Made by a program: the position numbers and the translations under genes. Shown one piece after another: positions 16,601 through 28,592 of a stretch of 64,000 nucleotides of DNA. The notes under the pieces are model-generated. The model ran no database searches and was not told the DNA's origin. It saw only the letters and a list, made by a program, of their open reading frames with translations. Numbering within the stretch: the stretch's first letter is position 1; each line of letters opens with the position of its first letter. The DNA comes from Pegea sp. RAD2-039 (taxonomy: Eukaryota; Chordata; Thaliacea; Salpida; Salpidae): assembly GCA_034620365.1 (NCBI GenBank), contig JAQGEQ010000186.1, positions 186,001 through 250,000 on the forward strand, in the 5' to 3' direction.

Positions 16601-19600
16601 GTACTAGTTACTTAAAGTGAAATGTCAAACTGATGAAACCACAATATATTTAGCAAACTTTTTTGATAAAAATGAATATCTAACTTAAATGTATTTTTTT
16701 CAATTCAAGAATATGAAAAAAAAAACTTAAAGTTGGTTGTTTAGCGTCATATTTGATAACAACTATTATTGTATACATGAAGTTTATTGTAAACAATTTT
16801 GTTAGTTTTAATGCGTTTTTTATCATGATATGTTTAATTGTTGATAATTAATATCACTCTTTTAATTTATTTATTTTAAAACAAGTGTTTGAAGATTTAA
16901 AATTTTTTTGAACTTTTATAGCTCAGTAGAACAAAATGTTTAATTTAATAAAAGAAATATTTATAATTTAAATGACTTCATTATATTTCGTTAACAAGCT
17001 TTCAATAACAACTTCTACTAAAATTTATCTTATAGTAAAAAAACAATTTTTTTAGAGATTACTACAAATATGTATTGATGAGTAAAATAAAGTTATATAA
17101 ATATTATTCATCAATAAATCATTCAAACAACTAATATTCATAAAAAATTTACTAATTACTTGAATCACATCAATAGGACATTTTAACTTATATTTGAAAA
17201 AGTTGTAGGAAAAAGAAGGATATATTTAAAGTAAAAATATTTACATATGATGAAAACAAGATAATGTTATCAATCAAACAAGTTTTTGTCTATAAAACAC
17301 TAAACATCAGTCTTTCACAAAACGTTTGTTGATAAATATTGAAATTTACTTTTCATAAACCTATAGAGAAAGATTTTTGTAAATTTGTTTCATTAAAATT
17401 GGATAAATTTTATATAAAAAGCCATTTTATTTGTTAAGAATGGTTTGAAATAATCTTGAGCAGGATTTCTAAGAAAATTATATTCAAACCTAAGAAAACT
17501 ATTGTTTAAACCAAAATTTATTTTTTTTGGTTCAATAATTTTCCGAAATTCATGGAATATTTATGGAATATTCGTATAAAGTTCCTTACTTTTTGCGTAA
17601 AAAATTGTTATTATTGTGAATATTAGTTGAATAAATGAGTTGATTTTGATATAAATCAAGTTCACTTATTCTACTTTAACAAAATTAAAGAAACTTAACA
17701 ATTTTCTACAACTAGTAAAAGAGTATTCTTGCTTGGTAGTTTTACGTCTAATATTAGCTTATCTAATTAGTTTTCTTTATAAAGTGTCTTTTACAGTATG
17801 AAGCAAAGTAGAAACCACAAAGACTACTTCAAATTATATTGTTATTCAACCTAACCACAAGTATCAAAGTAAGTACAAAATATTTGCTATTCAGCAATAC
17901 CCTAGAATAAATAAAGCTAACTTTGTGTGAACAAAACGCTTTTTTGCGTTTAAATACTTTATTATATTTACAGATTATATAGATTACAATCAAAACAAGT
18001 TTCAAAATTTTAAAATGTGGATTGAAACGAATAGGAAATAATTTCTTTTCAATAAAGAAATTTGAATTCAAAAAAATGTTTAAGAAAATTGTTTTGAGTA
18101 CAGATTAGTTTTGAATATTTTGATAATAAAATATTTTATTAAATCAAGGTCATAGTTTTTAAAAACATAAAATTTTTATCCAACTATTTTAAAACTTTTT
18201 TAAGAAGATTTACGGGTTTTAAAAAGTTTAAATTGTAAACGTTTCAGTAAAAAAAAGCTTGTAGTAAATGTTAGTTTAAAATATTTAAAAAATATTTTGA
18301 AGTAATTTAAATATAAAGTTATATTTAAAAAAAAAAGATGTAAATTATTTAATTGTTTAAATTGTTTTTATCATTCAATTCTCTATAAAATTTCAGTAAA
18401 ATGTATTTTTTTTCAATCATATATTCCATTCAAAATATTAATTATGAAACTTGAAGACGTAAAAACAAAATTGTTAGAATTTCTAATCTTTTAAAGTTTG
18501 AATTAAATTGAACCTAACAATTATGTGGTTGAAGTAAAACTATATTTTTTACACTCAAAGTTTATTATAATTGATGTTAAAGTGTTATAAATTCTAAGAA
18601 TTCTAAAAATTCGAAAAACAAATACCATCACAAAACAGTATTATTTAACTTTAAAAAATGTATATCAGCGAATAATTTACAAAAGCTGTTAATTGACTTG
18701 TATTAAAACAAATTTACAGTAAAAACGTACATAATTTTTAACATTTTTTGATAAAAATGCTACAAAAACAGTTAAATATTAAAAAGTAAATATTATCTTC
18801 CAGTTATAAACAAATATATTTATATTATAGGATACTTAAATATTTACTTAGTTGCTAAGCAATTCTCAAGTTGTTTTCAAAATTCTCAGCAAGACGTAAT
18901 ACTAATCTGAATTCAATAATATTTTAGATAAATTTATTTTATATAGTTGAAACATTATAAGATATATAATAACATTATAATCTATTACAACTTAATATGA
19001 TTTAAGTAGTTTAAGAAAACAGTTAAAATAAGCTTAAGGCAGATTTTATTTTTAATGTAAATCTCGATTTATTATTCTGAATTTATTCGTCAAATAAATA
19101 AATTTAGTATAATAAACAAAAATAAAAAACGGTATTTATACAACTTACTTTACTAGTTTTAACTTCTTAAAACTGCCCTAAGGAATATTAAAATGTAATA
19201 ATTAATTAAATTTCTGTGAGCCAGTATTTTTAAACTACTTAATCAATACGATTGATTGATGTTGTCTGAATGGAATATACACTCCATATTTATAGAGAAA
19301 CTCTATTAAACTGATTTGTAGCTCGTAAAATTAAAAGCGTTCAAAAATTTTTTAGAAGCATCGATGTAAAACTTAAGTTAAACCACAAACTTAAAGAAAA
19401 TAAAAAATATGAAAACTTTTTAGAAATTAGAAACCTGATGAAGCTTTAAATTAAATTTGCAGGGAAAATTTTATATTTGTAAACATACTTATAATAATAG
19501 TGAAAATATCTAAGCAAAATATATATTTTTGAATATTTGTAAACGATAATAAAGAATAAATAGCCTGATTACCTAGTATAACTTAGCTTGAATAAGTTTA

Positions 19601-20640
19601 ACGTTTTTTAATGTTTGTGTTTGCTTTGCCTAATACAAAAGTTATACTTATGACAAAATGTTTTTTAAATTGTATTTATGCTACAAATTTGGATTATTGG
19701 AATATACTATAAACATTTTTGAAATCTTTTAAGTTTTGGTATATACTAAACTATAAGTACTTGCTTAAAAGTATTTCTAAAGCTTTTACCTTGCAAATTA
19801 TACTAATCACTTAGTTTTCAACTAATAAAGAAGTTTTAAAGAAGTTAATAGAGGGTAAAAAAATTAAGTTTTTTAATTAAAACACTTAATAATAGCATTG
19901 TATTAGACTGTATTTGAACGAAAATTTATTACTTAATATTGAACAATTTTAATATTACGCCATTTTGTGACTAAAACTTTGGTACGCATGGTTTTATTGC
20001 ACCAATCATAAGCTTACTACTTTACAATATTTTTGTAGTAAATATCTATTGCGCCACTATTGCTTTTAATTTCGATAAATTGGAAAATTTTTTGGGGTTA
20101 ACATTTTTGAATCCAGACTAATTCAATTTGTTTAATTATTTTATGAAAATAATTATAAAATGTTGTCAGAATTGTTTTAATACTTCAATTTTTTGAATTA
20201 GATAACCATATTTTTAAGAATATTTTAGTTTACAAATTTACTTTTTGTGATTTAGTATTATTTGAAAATTTTATTTCACAATTAACTTTCAATTTATAGT
20301 ATTTAGTTTTTGTTTAATAATTACAATTTAGAAAATAATCAGTTTATGTGAATTAGTTTTATTGACAACCCAGTATTTTAGATAATTAGATAAATCTATC
20401 ATAATTATTTAAATATTTAAACTTGTTTTCGCCAAAATTATTAAAAACAAGCATAATAATAAAATTAAACAAATATTTTTGTTGTTGTCATAGTAATATT
20501 GAAAAGAAAATATTATATTTTATGATTAATTGATAGATAAGATAATAGATAAATAATTATTTATATATTTTTTTACTTACAAAATCATTTCCAGTTTTGT
20601 AGTTTTTTGTATTCTGAATATATTTGCTTTTTAAAAAGTT
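16600..20640. other. AT-rich intergenic
   Basis: Nothing beyond AT-rich sequence with short homopolymers was seen. The 17829-18071 minus frame shows no protein-like features. Confidence 0.45.
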
Positions 20641-20647
20641 CTTAAAA

Positions 20648-23379
20648 ATGTCTTCAAAAGTGGATGATAATGAATCAGAAGATGATGGAGCAGATTGGGA
20701 GGAGGTGGAGGAGAATGACGTCATGAAGAATCAGAAAGAGGTTTAGAATTAAAGATTCTGATCTTAAAAATCTCAGAATTTGCTTCTTAGATTCATGTGG
20801 AGATGCCAGATAATTTGAAGAAGAAACAAATTAAAAAACATGATTGCATCACCACAATGATTAGAAGATTAGTTAATAAAACTAAAAAAAATATTCAAAT
20901 TAATTTGCATAAGGTTGTAGAAGCTGATTAATTAAACTAATTTACTAATTAATCATATTTTAGGTTCACCTTTTATGCCAATTAGCAAATTTAAGAAGTA
21001 TCAATGAATTTTGTAATGAAGAGGTTTTACAGGGAATTATTTTATCTTTTTTACCCAAAAAGATAATTCTTCTTAAGATTAAAAGCAAAGATGATATTGA
21101 AAAGTAATTTCAAATCTTTAATATAATTATAAATATCTGATAAAATGTGTTGCTAGAATTATCAACGTTTTCAAAGAAAAAGTTGAATTTAAAGAAAAAG
21201 ATTTAGAAGATACATGTAAGATGACAAAGAGATCAATCTTAGCAAAATTGCTCTTAAAAGAAAAGTACAATGTTCAGTCTTGTATCGATTTAGCAATTGT
21301 AAGTAGAAAACTTTTATTTTTATCTTAAAAAGTAAATAAAATAATCAGAATGAAAATATGTCTGAGTAACTTTAATATTTGTTTTTATTTAACTTAGTGG
21401 TTGAAACTTTTAAGACTTTAGTTTTTGGTGTTTGTAGGACTATTATGAAACCACTAAACCAATTTTCAAATTTCAAAATATTTTTTTAATAAGTTATAAG
21501 AAATCTTTAACATTTGAAGATGTTTATTTTGATTGATTTTTAAATCTAATTTGATTATTTAAAGATATTTACTCTTCTTATGAGATCACTTGGGTTAAAA
21601 ACTCGTCTTGTTGCTTCTTTTCAACCTATCTCTTTCAAAGTCTCAACAGTAAAAGAAAATAATAAAAAAATTAAAGTGAGTGAAAATTCAAAATTCGTTA
21701 TTTGAAATTTTACTGGATTTATAGCAAGATGTGCCGAAAGTGGTCGCCGACATAAAAATCCCTCAACTAGATGGTGCTGTGGATGATGACCGATTACTGA
21801 GAAGAAGTAAAAGGAATCAGAAAACTCGAAATGAGGTAAAAAGAGACAAAAAGGAAGAAGCAGCCTCAACTAAAAAGGTCGAAAATTGATTTGGTTTTAA
21901 AATACTAATTTTATGAAAACTATTTCTTAAAAATCTGTTTTTTTGTAGGTCCAAAAAGATGAAGAAGTAAAAAAAGGAACCAAACGAAGCAAAGTAAAAA
22001 AAAATGATTTTTCTGAAAATTTTAACTATTTTCGAATTATTTACAGAAAGTGAAAAACGAAGCTAATATCGAAACACCTTTAAAAAGTTTGAACAATTTT
22101 GTTTTACTAAAAAAAAAATCTTTTTGTCTGATCTCGTAGAAATAAAAAGAGAACCCTTATCAGATGATGAAGATTTCAAATCCGATAAAAATGAGATGAA
22201 GAACAAAAAACGAAAAGTTGTAGAAATTGAACGTCTTGGTTAGCTCCATCATCAATTCACAAATTTGTTGGATTAAAAGTTTTATTTCAGAAAATAAAAA
22301 GATTAAAACGGAAGAAATGTCTGATGATGAAGATGTAGGTTCAGATTATGAAGTAGAAAAAGAAATAAAGTCCTCAAAAACTCGGATCAAAAAAGTGGCT
22401 AAAAGAAGAGTTAAAAAAGGTTTTTAAAAGAAGATTTATCAAAAAGATCTTCATCATGATTTTGTCCACAGAAAAGTCTTCATCTTCAAAACCAAAAGAA
22501 GCAAAGATGAACTATTGGATTGAGATTTTTATTCCTGAGGTATCATCTGATCCCCATCAATTAAATTTCATTAAAAAGTCTTCCTCCAGAGAAGAGAGTG
22601 GGTCTGTTTGGATTGTGTCCGCTTTAAAGTTGACAGCCTCTTCAAAATTGAGAAATTTGCGACAAAACCTCTCTCATATGTTATTGCAATTGATAATCAG
22701 GGACACATGAAAGATATTACTGCTCGTTATGCTGACGGTTGGATGACGACAACTCGAAAGTTACGCATCACTGCTCTTGATTATGATTGGTGGAAAGAGA
22801 CGATGGAGATATTTGAAAATCCCAATCAGGTGGTTATCAGTGTTGCCGAAAATATTTTATAATAAATTTAAAAAAATGATTTGAAATTTTTTTTTATCTT
22901 TGAATTATAGGATGAAGAAAAGGAAGAAGATGAACAAATAGAAAATATCTTGCTCTCAAAACCTCTTCCATCTTCTAAAGGATCATTTAAAGATCATCCT
23001 CTTTATGTGCTGAGAAGACATTTGTTGAAATATGAAGGAATCTACCCTGCAGATGTCAAACCAATTGGTTATATAAAAAGTGAAGAAATTTTACCAAGAT
23101 CTTCAGTATATACTCTTCATACTAGAGATAAATGGCTCCAAGAAGTTTGTATTTTTAAATCTTTTATGTTTCCAATCAGTAATATTTTATTTCTTTAATA
23201 TTTCAAAGAGGTCTCCGCAAATATTATTGATAAAAATTAGATGAGAAAAATTTGTGATTTTAAATTCTAAATGAACTTAAATTTGGAGTCACTTTGTCCC
23301 CACAAACACTAAACTTTTTCCAATTTGCCGCATATTTAAACGAACTCGTACTCACGTTTATTGTACTTGCTTCGGCAGT

Positions 23380-23419
<40 letters not shown>

Positions 23420-24433
23420 GGCCCCTGCGCAAGGATGACACGCAAAATCGTGAAGCGTTCCTCATTTTATCAAAATTTTTAATAACAAACAATTTTCCAA
23501 AACATCATTTTTTTGTATATTTTTTCGTTTACTTTAAAGATGATGAATTAAAAAAACAAATTTATTAATATTATTTAGATAAATTTTTTTTATCTTTCAA
23601 AAATCTGTTTACTTATCCAGGCCCTTACTGTCAAAGATGGTGAAGTTCCTTACAAAATGGTCGCCTCTTACCTTCTAAATAAAAAGCTCAATAACAATTC
23701 TGATGAAAAATCTCTAGCTTTATTTGGTCAATGGCAATGTAAACCATACGAACCACCCATAGCAAAGAATGGAATTGTAAGTCAACTACTTCACACTTTC
23801 AACTCTTTCAAAAATGCTTTTAGGTGCCCCGTAATAACTTTGGGAACGTAGACCTCTTTAAACCCTGCATGTTGCCAATTGGTTGCTCTCATTTGAGGCT
23901 AGCAAACCTAAACGCTGTCGGCCGCAAACTGAATATTGATGTAGCTGCTGCAATTGTTGGTTTTGACACTCATAACTGTTTTCCGCATCCAGTGTAAGAT
24001 CCTCATCTTAGGAAGATAGTTGATGAAGCTCATTGGTTTGTGTTTGTAGGACTGATGGATTTGTGGTTTGTACTGAACACGTGGAAACCCTGAAAGCTGC
24101 TTGGCGGGAAAATCAGATATATGCTGCTGAGAAAGCTAAAAAGAAACTTGAAGAAAAGATTTATTCAAATTGGAAGAAATTACTCCGAGGACTTTTTGCT
24201 CGTGAGAGAGTTCAAAAAAGATACGGTCAATGCGACGAGGTGACTTTTGTGATCATTTACATAATCTTCACAATTTCATTTGACAGAAAAATGTTCGAAC
24301 TGTTGAAAACTGGCAAACACAGGAGTTAAATAAAGCTAAAAAGGCCGAAACAAAAAAAGGCCCAAGAGGAAGAAAGAAAAAAGAAAAAGCGACGAATAAT
24401 TTACCATTTGTAGTTGAAAATTTAGACGAGTAA
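20648..24433 (+). CDS. XPC: XPC/Rad4 DNA damage recognition protein
   Basis: Damage sensor of global-genome nucleotide excision repair; in known systems it works in the nucleus with RAD23 and centrin. Seventeen phase-consistent exons: 20648-20740, 20791-20913, 20964-21103, 21157-21298, 21565-21675, 21725-21877, 21949-21993, 22047-22086, 22140-22238, 22291-22419, 22472-22539, 22590-22829, 22911-23144, 23621-23776, 23824-23993, 24050-24239, 24287-24433. They give about 759 residues, against 940 in human. An acidic N-terminus leads into a transglutaminase-like fold interrupted by a Lys-rich insert (about 204-375), resuming with [15 protein letters not shown] and [14 protein letters not shown]1 carries [22 protein letters not shown]2 [15 protein letters not shown], and BHD3 [20 protein letters not shown] and [13 protein letters not shown]. 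The C-terminus is Lys-rich. Many introns are about 50 bp; the 476-bp intron before the BHD2 exon holds a U6 gene on the same strand. An AATAAA lies at 24502. Confidence 0.95.
23291..23340 (+). promoter_or_regulatory. snRNA-type promoter of U6 copy 1
   Basis: A PSE-like block (CCACAAACACTAAACTTTTT followed by CCAATTTGCCG) at 23300-23330 and a TATA element TATTTAAA at 23333-23340 start exactly 30 bases before the RNA, as in the other three copies. The TATA core differs here (TATTTAAA, not TATATAA). Confidence 0.8.
23363..23468 (+). ncRNA. U6: U6 spliceosomal snRNA, copy 1 (in XPC intron)
   Basis: The 106-nt sequence matches metazoan U6 throughout. It has the 5' stem (GTACTTGCTTCGGCAGTAC), the ACAGAGA box, AGCATGGCCCCTGCGCAAGG with the catalytic AGC, and GTGAAGCGTTCCTC before a terminal T run. 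The pol III snRNA-type promoter is intact. It sits inside the XPC intron 23145-23620, in the same orientation as the host gene. All four copies in the window appear identical over the RNA. Confidence 0.97.
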
Positions 24434-24501
24434 ATATCTGGCTTATTATCATTCCATACAAGAAAGTTTTTTCGTAATTTGTTCAGTGGTTATTTCGTTA
24501 A

Positions 24502-24507
24502 AATAAA
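24502..24507 (+). terminator. Poly(A) signal of XPC
   Basis: AATAAA about 70 bases after the XPC stop codon, in AT-rich sequence. Confidence 0.55.
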
Positions 24508-27190
24508 ATTTTCAATTTAGAAGTTTTTAAACCATGTTTTAAAGATCATTATCCATGACTTGGTCAGTAAGAGAGGTTTGTAATAAATCTTTCATTTGAA
24601 AAATGTTCTTACAACCTTAAGAGTAATTATTTTCAAGTTTAAGTGCTCTCAAAAACGTCTGCTGGATTTAAGTGCATCATCAATCATTTGCTTCGAAAAC
24701 TTTGTGGAATAATTTGGAAAAATCAAGAATTTTTTATAAAGAAGTAGAAAAAAAAATCGGGTTTAATATTGATTGCTGAATTAGCTATTTCAAACTAGAT
24801 ATAAAAAAATTTTGTAATTAAAATTTTCATCTAAATATTATTTTTAAATCATTCAATTGAATAGTTTGACAAAATCTGAACTATACTAGTTCTATATTAG
24901 TTCCATATTGTATTGTAATAAAAAAAATATTACTAATTTTTAGTAATAAGTATTTTTATCTCAGTTTTAATGACAGACTTTGTTCAAATAATTTTTTTAA
25001 ATCTCAACTTTTTAACTCAGTAGTAAGTTCAATCATTCACCAGTAATAATTGCAAGAGATTAAATTCAAAACAGAATTAGATATGTCAAGTGAGCTTAAG
25101 AAGATTTAGAAGAAGATATATAAAAAATAGTTTTATTTCTATGTCAATTAATTAAAAAGACTATAAATAACGTTAAATAAATAGAAATGACAAGAAAATA
25201 AAAATGTCAAAACATATTTGAATAAAAAACTTGTAATATAAAAGTTGCAAATAAACCAGAATATTTTTTATTGTTAATAATCTCATGGTTTATTTTCATT
25301 CGCTTTATAAAGTTTTTATTTGTTCCTTGAATAAATATCAGTTGTAAAGTTTTGAATGCCATCTTCTCAACCAATTGTAATTCATTTTAGTTTAATTCAG
25401 TTTTAAACATGATTTATTGATTATTAAAGAGGTACAAACAGCGATAAGTAGTTTTGGCAACAATATTATAAACAAAATTACGATTTTCAAAGATATGTTT
25501 TAAACATTTTAAAGGGTTGTTTTTGTAAAAATCTTTATAAAATGTAGTAGAAAAAATATATTTATATTTGCAATCAAGACTGGATTATATCTTTGCTACG
25601 TTTTGATTTTTCAACTTTATTTAACTTGATTTGTAGTGTTTTAGATTTTTTAAACTTTTTCACTCTGCAGTCATTTTGTGGTATTTATGAGAAGTGCTGT
25701 ATAGTTTGTTATAAATAGCCACGCGTTACTCCGTAAAATACAAAAATTAAATAGAAATTTAGCTTTTAAACATTTTGTTATTTAAAACTAATATAATTTC
25801 AAGTTTTTCATTTACCTTTCCATTTACATATGTAATAAATACAAACAACAATAAAAAAAAAAATTTTTTTCTGTATAAATAATTTATTTCTGGTTATAAA
25901 CTTATAATCTAAAATCTTTACAGATAATATAATGATTTATTATTTCAATAATGGTCATATTTTTTTATAACGAGAACAGTTATAATTTATTATGACATTT
26001 ATTTAATAAATATTAATTAATATTAATAATAGTCGTTCTAGACCGAAGCAAACCTTATTATTAAATTGATATCATCCATAAATTTTTCAAACTAACTTAG
26101 ATTTTTTCTATTTAATGTATATAACTTTACTTGATTTATTTTGTGACAATTATTTTTTCATAAAAGTTATTTTTAACTAGGCGTAGGATACAAAAATCCT
26201 ATTACAAGTTATTTAAGTCATTTTAATGAACACAAAACTCTTTGGCTACAAATTCTTCAAATAACCTTTTCGCCCAATTTAAAATAAACTAACGTCATAA
26301 AAAAAGAAATAGGTTTTGGTGTTATGCCACGTTTGATTATAAATTTTTAGTCATGTAAACTTTGTATACTTCTTGCAAAATGAGAAAATAATAGCCTATT
26401 GCATTTTGCAAACATTAAAGTAATTGTACTTTTTGTTTAATTAGTCTTATTTGAGTCTGTTTTACTATTGTTGAAACTTTAGTTTAGTCAAAACTTTGTT
26501 TATTATTTTTATTATAATGCTATATAAGTGGTTGCTTTTACCATTTTATGAAAATAATAATAACATAAACAGATAATAAACTTTAGAAATTTGCTTTATT
26601 GATGACTGAATTCAATAAAGGATTTAAAATGGTTGATATGTTGGTAACTTTTTTCTAGTTTGAAGATGTTTTATTATTTTTAAGTTTATGATTAAAAAAT
26701 GAAACTTGTTTGTGTTTAGAGTTAGTAACTACATAGTTTTTACTCCTAAAAATGGCATTAATAAGAAATTAATAACAATAGCATAAACAATAACATTTTG
26801 ATTCAGATGGTATTTACTAAAATATAACTTTATATATCTTTATATTTTATAATATTAGTTTTATACTAATTAAAAAGTACTTTTTTGTTTTTGTGAAAAT
26901 TTGTTTATAGATTATTTTCATTTCTTCATACATTTGATTTGAAGTTCTCTAAATAATATCATACTAAAATATGTTTTGTTTAAAATTTACTTAAGTGATT
27001 TAAATCTTTTTTAATAAATTTATTTATGTCTCTGTTCAGTTCCTATTTTCTTTTCTACATTAATTATGTTAAATTAGATTACTTAAGATTTTAAATTATC
27101 TTTCTGTAGTCATATTATTTTATTTTTGTTATAAGAGCATAAACAATTTGTTATCTGCAGCCATGTGTGAATAAATAAAACATTTTTTTA
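24508..27190. other. AT-rich intergenic between XPC and SEC31
   Basis: No exon, RNA gene or repeat was recognised here. Confidence 0.45.
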
Positions 27191-27194
27191 ATCA

Positions 27195-27332
27195 TATGAC
27201 TATTCTTTGAGGACTACTGAAATGCCATGTATTACCTCATTTTCTTTTTATACTTCTAACTTAATAGATATTATTTGTGAGAATATGTGTTAGCGGGAGG
27301 TGCTCTCTTTAGGCACCTTCCTTTGCATTTAT
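27195..27332 (+). mobile_element. 5'-truncated LINE 3' tail, copy 2
   Basis: About 135 bases match the 3' tail of the 1.25-3.2 kb LINE in the opposite orientation. Shared landmarks are CTTTGAGGACTACTGAAATG, GAGAATRTGTGTTAGCG, the hairpin AGGTGC...GCACCT and the end CCTTTGCATTTATTT. No coding part remains, as expected of a severely 5'-truncated insertion. Confidence 0.85.
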
Positions 27333-27665
27333 TTTTATAAGTAAATTAGTGAAATTTTTCAAAGTTATCATTTGTTTTTTACAGTTAACATTTGTATTAA
27401 TTTAACATTTTTTTTTGGTTTATTAACATTTACATATAATTTTATTACAGATAGTAATTTCTACTCTAATAGATTGATAATATAAAACCAAATTATTGTA
27501 ATAATTCTTAAGTTTATGAGAATAAACTACTAATTTAGTGTTTTATGAATTTTTAGTAAACAATATTTTGTTTATAAAGTTATTATAAAAACTTTCTTAC
27601 TATAGTCACTAATATTTTTATATTCAAGGTTGTTATTAACACTTTAAACTTGATTGAGGTCAATA

Positions 27666-28552
27666 ATGGTTAAGATAAAAGAAGTTACAGCAACTGCTAA
27701 TTATGCTTGGAGTCCAAAAGATTTGGATTCAATTTATATGGCTGCTGGAACTGCAGCTCAACAACTAGATGCCTCTTTTAGCTCTAATGCCAAATTAGAA
27801 ATTTATTCTATAGATTTTAGTGACAATGAGTTGTGTGCCCCATGTGTTGGTCAGATAGATACAGCGGATAGGTTGGTGGTTGTTGTGGTTGTTTATATTT
27901 TTGAAATCAATTTTGTTTTTAGGTTTCAGAAAGTTGTTTGGGGTTCTTCTGCTGATGCCGATAAACCAAAAGGTTATGTGGTTTGTGGAACTGATAAAGG
28001 AGGTCTTGAAGTTTATGATCCTCATAAGATTATTAATAATGAAGATGATTGTTTGGTGTGGTCAGTAACAAAGCACACTGGACCAGTCCGTTCATTAGAT
28101 TTCAATATTCATCAAGTTTGTTTTAAAATATTTTCATAAATTTGTTTTTCATTTGTTTTTTTTTAAAGAAAAACTTGATAGCTTCAGGAGCTAATAATAG
28201 TGAGATTTTTATCTGGGATCTTAATAATCAAGCATCCCCTATGACCCCTGGAGTAAAGACACAACCGGCTTCAGCGGTTAATTCGCTCGCCTGGAATAAA
28301 CAAGTTTGTTTCAGTTTTAAATTATTGATAAAGAGAAATTTCATTTTTTTTAAATAATTAAATTATTCAAAAATTTTTAGAACAATTTTAAGTTGAGGAA
28401 AATAATATTTAATGAAAAAAAAATATTTAAAAAAAAGTTTGGCAACCTCACAAAAAAATTAGATTTAGAATCCCACAAACACTAAACTTTTTCCAATTTG
28501 CCGCATATATAATCAAACTCGTACCCACTTTTATTGTACTTGCTTCGGCAGT

Positions 28553-28592
<40 letters not shown>

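Noticed and set aside
18860-18900. TTGCTAAGCAA as another X-box site
   Set aside because: The right half lacks the full RGYAAC, and the surrounding AT-rich DNA makes a chance match likely.
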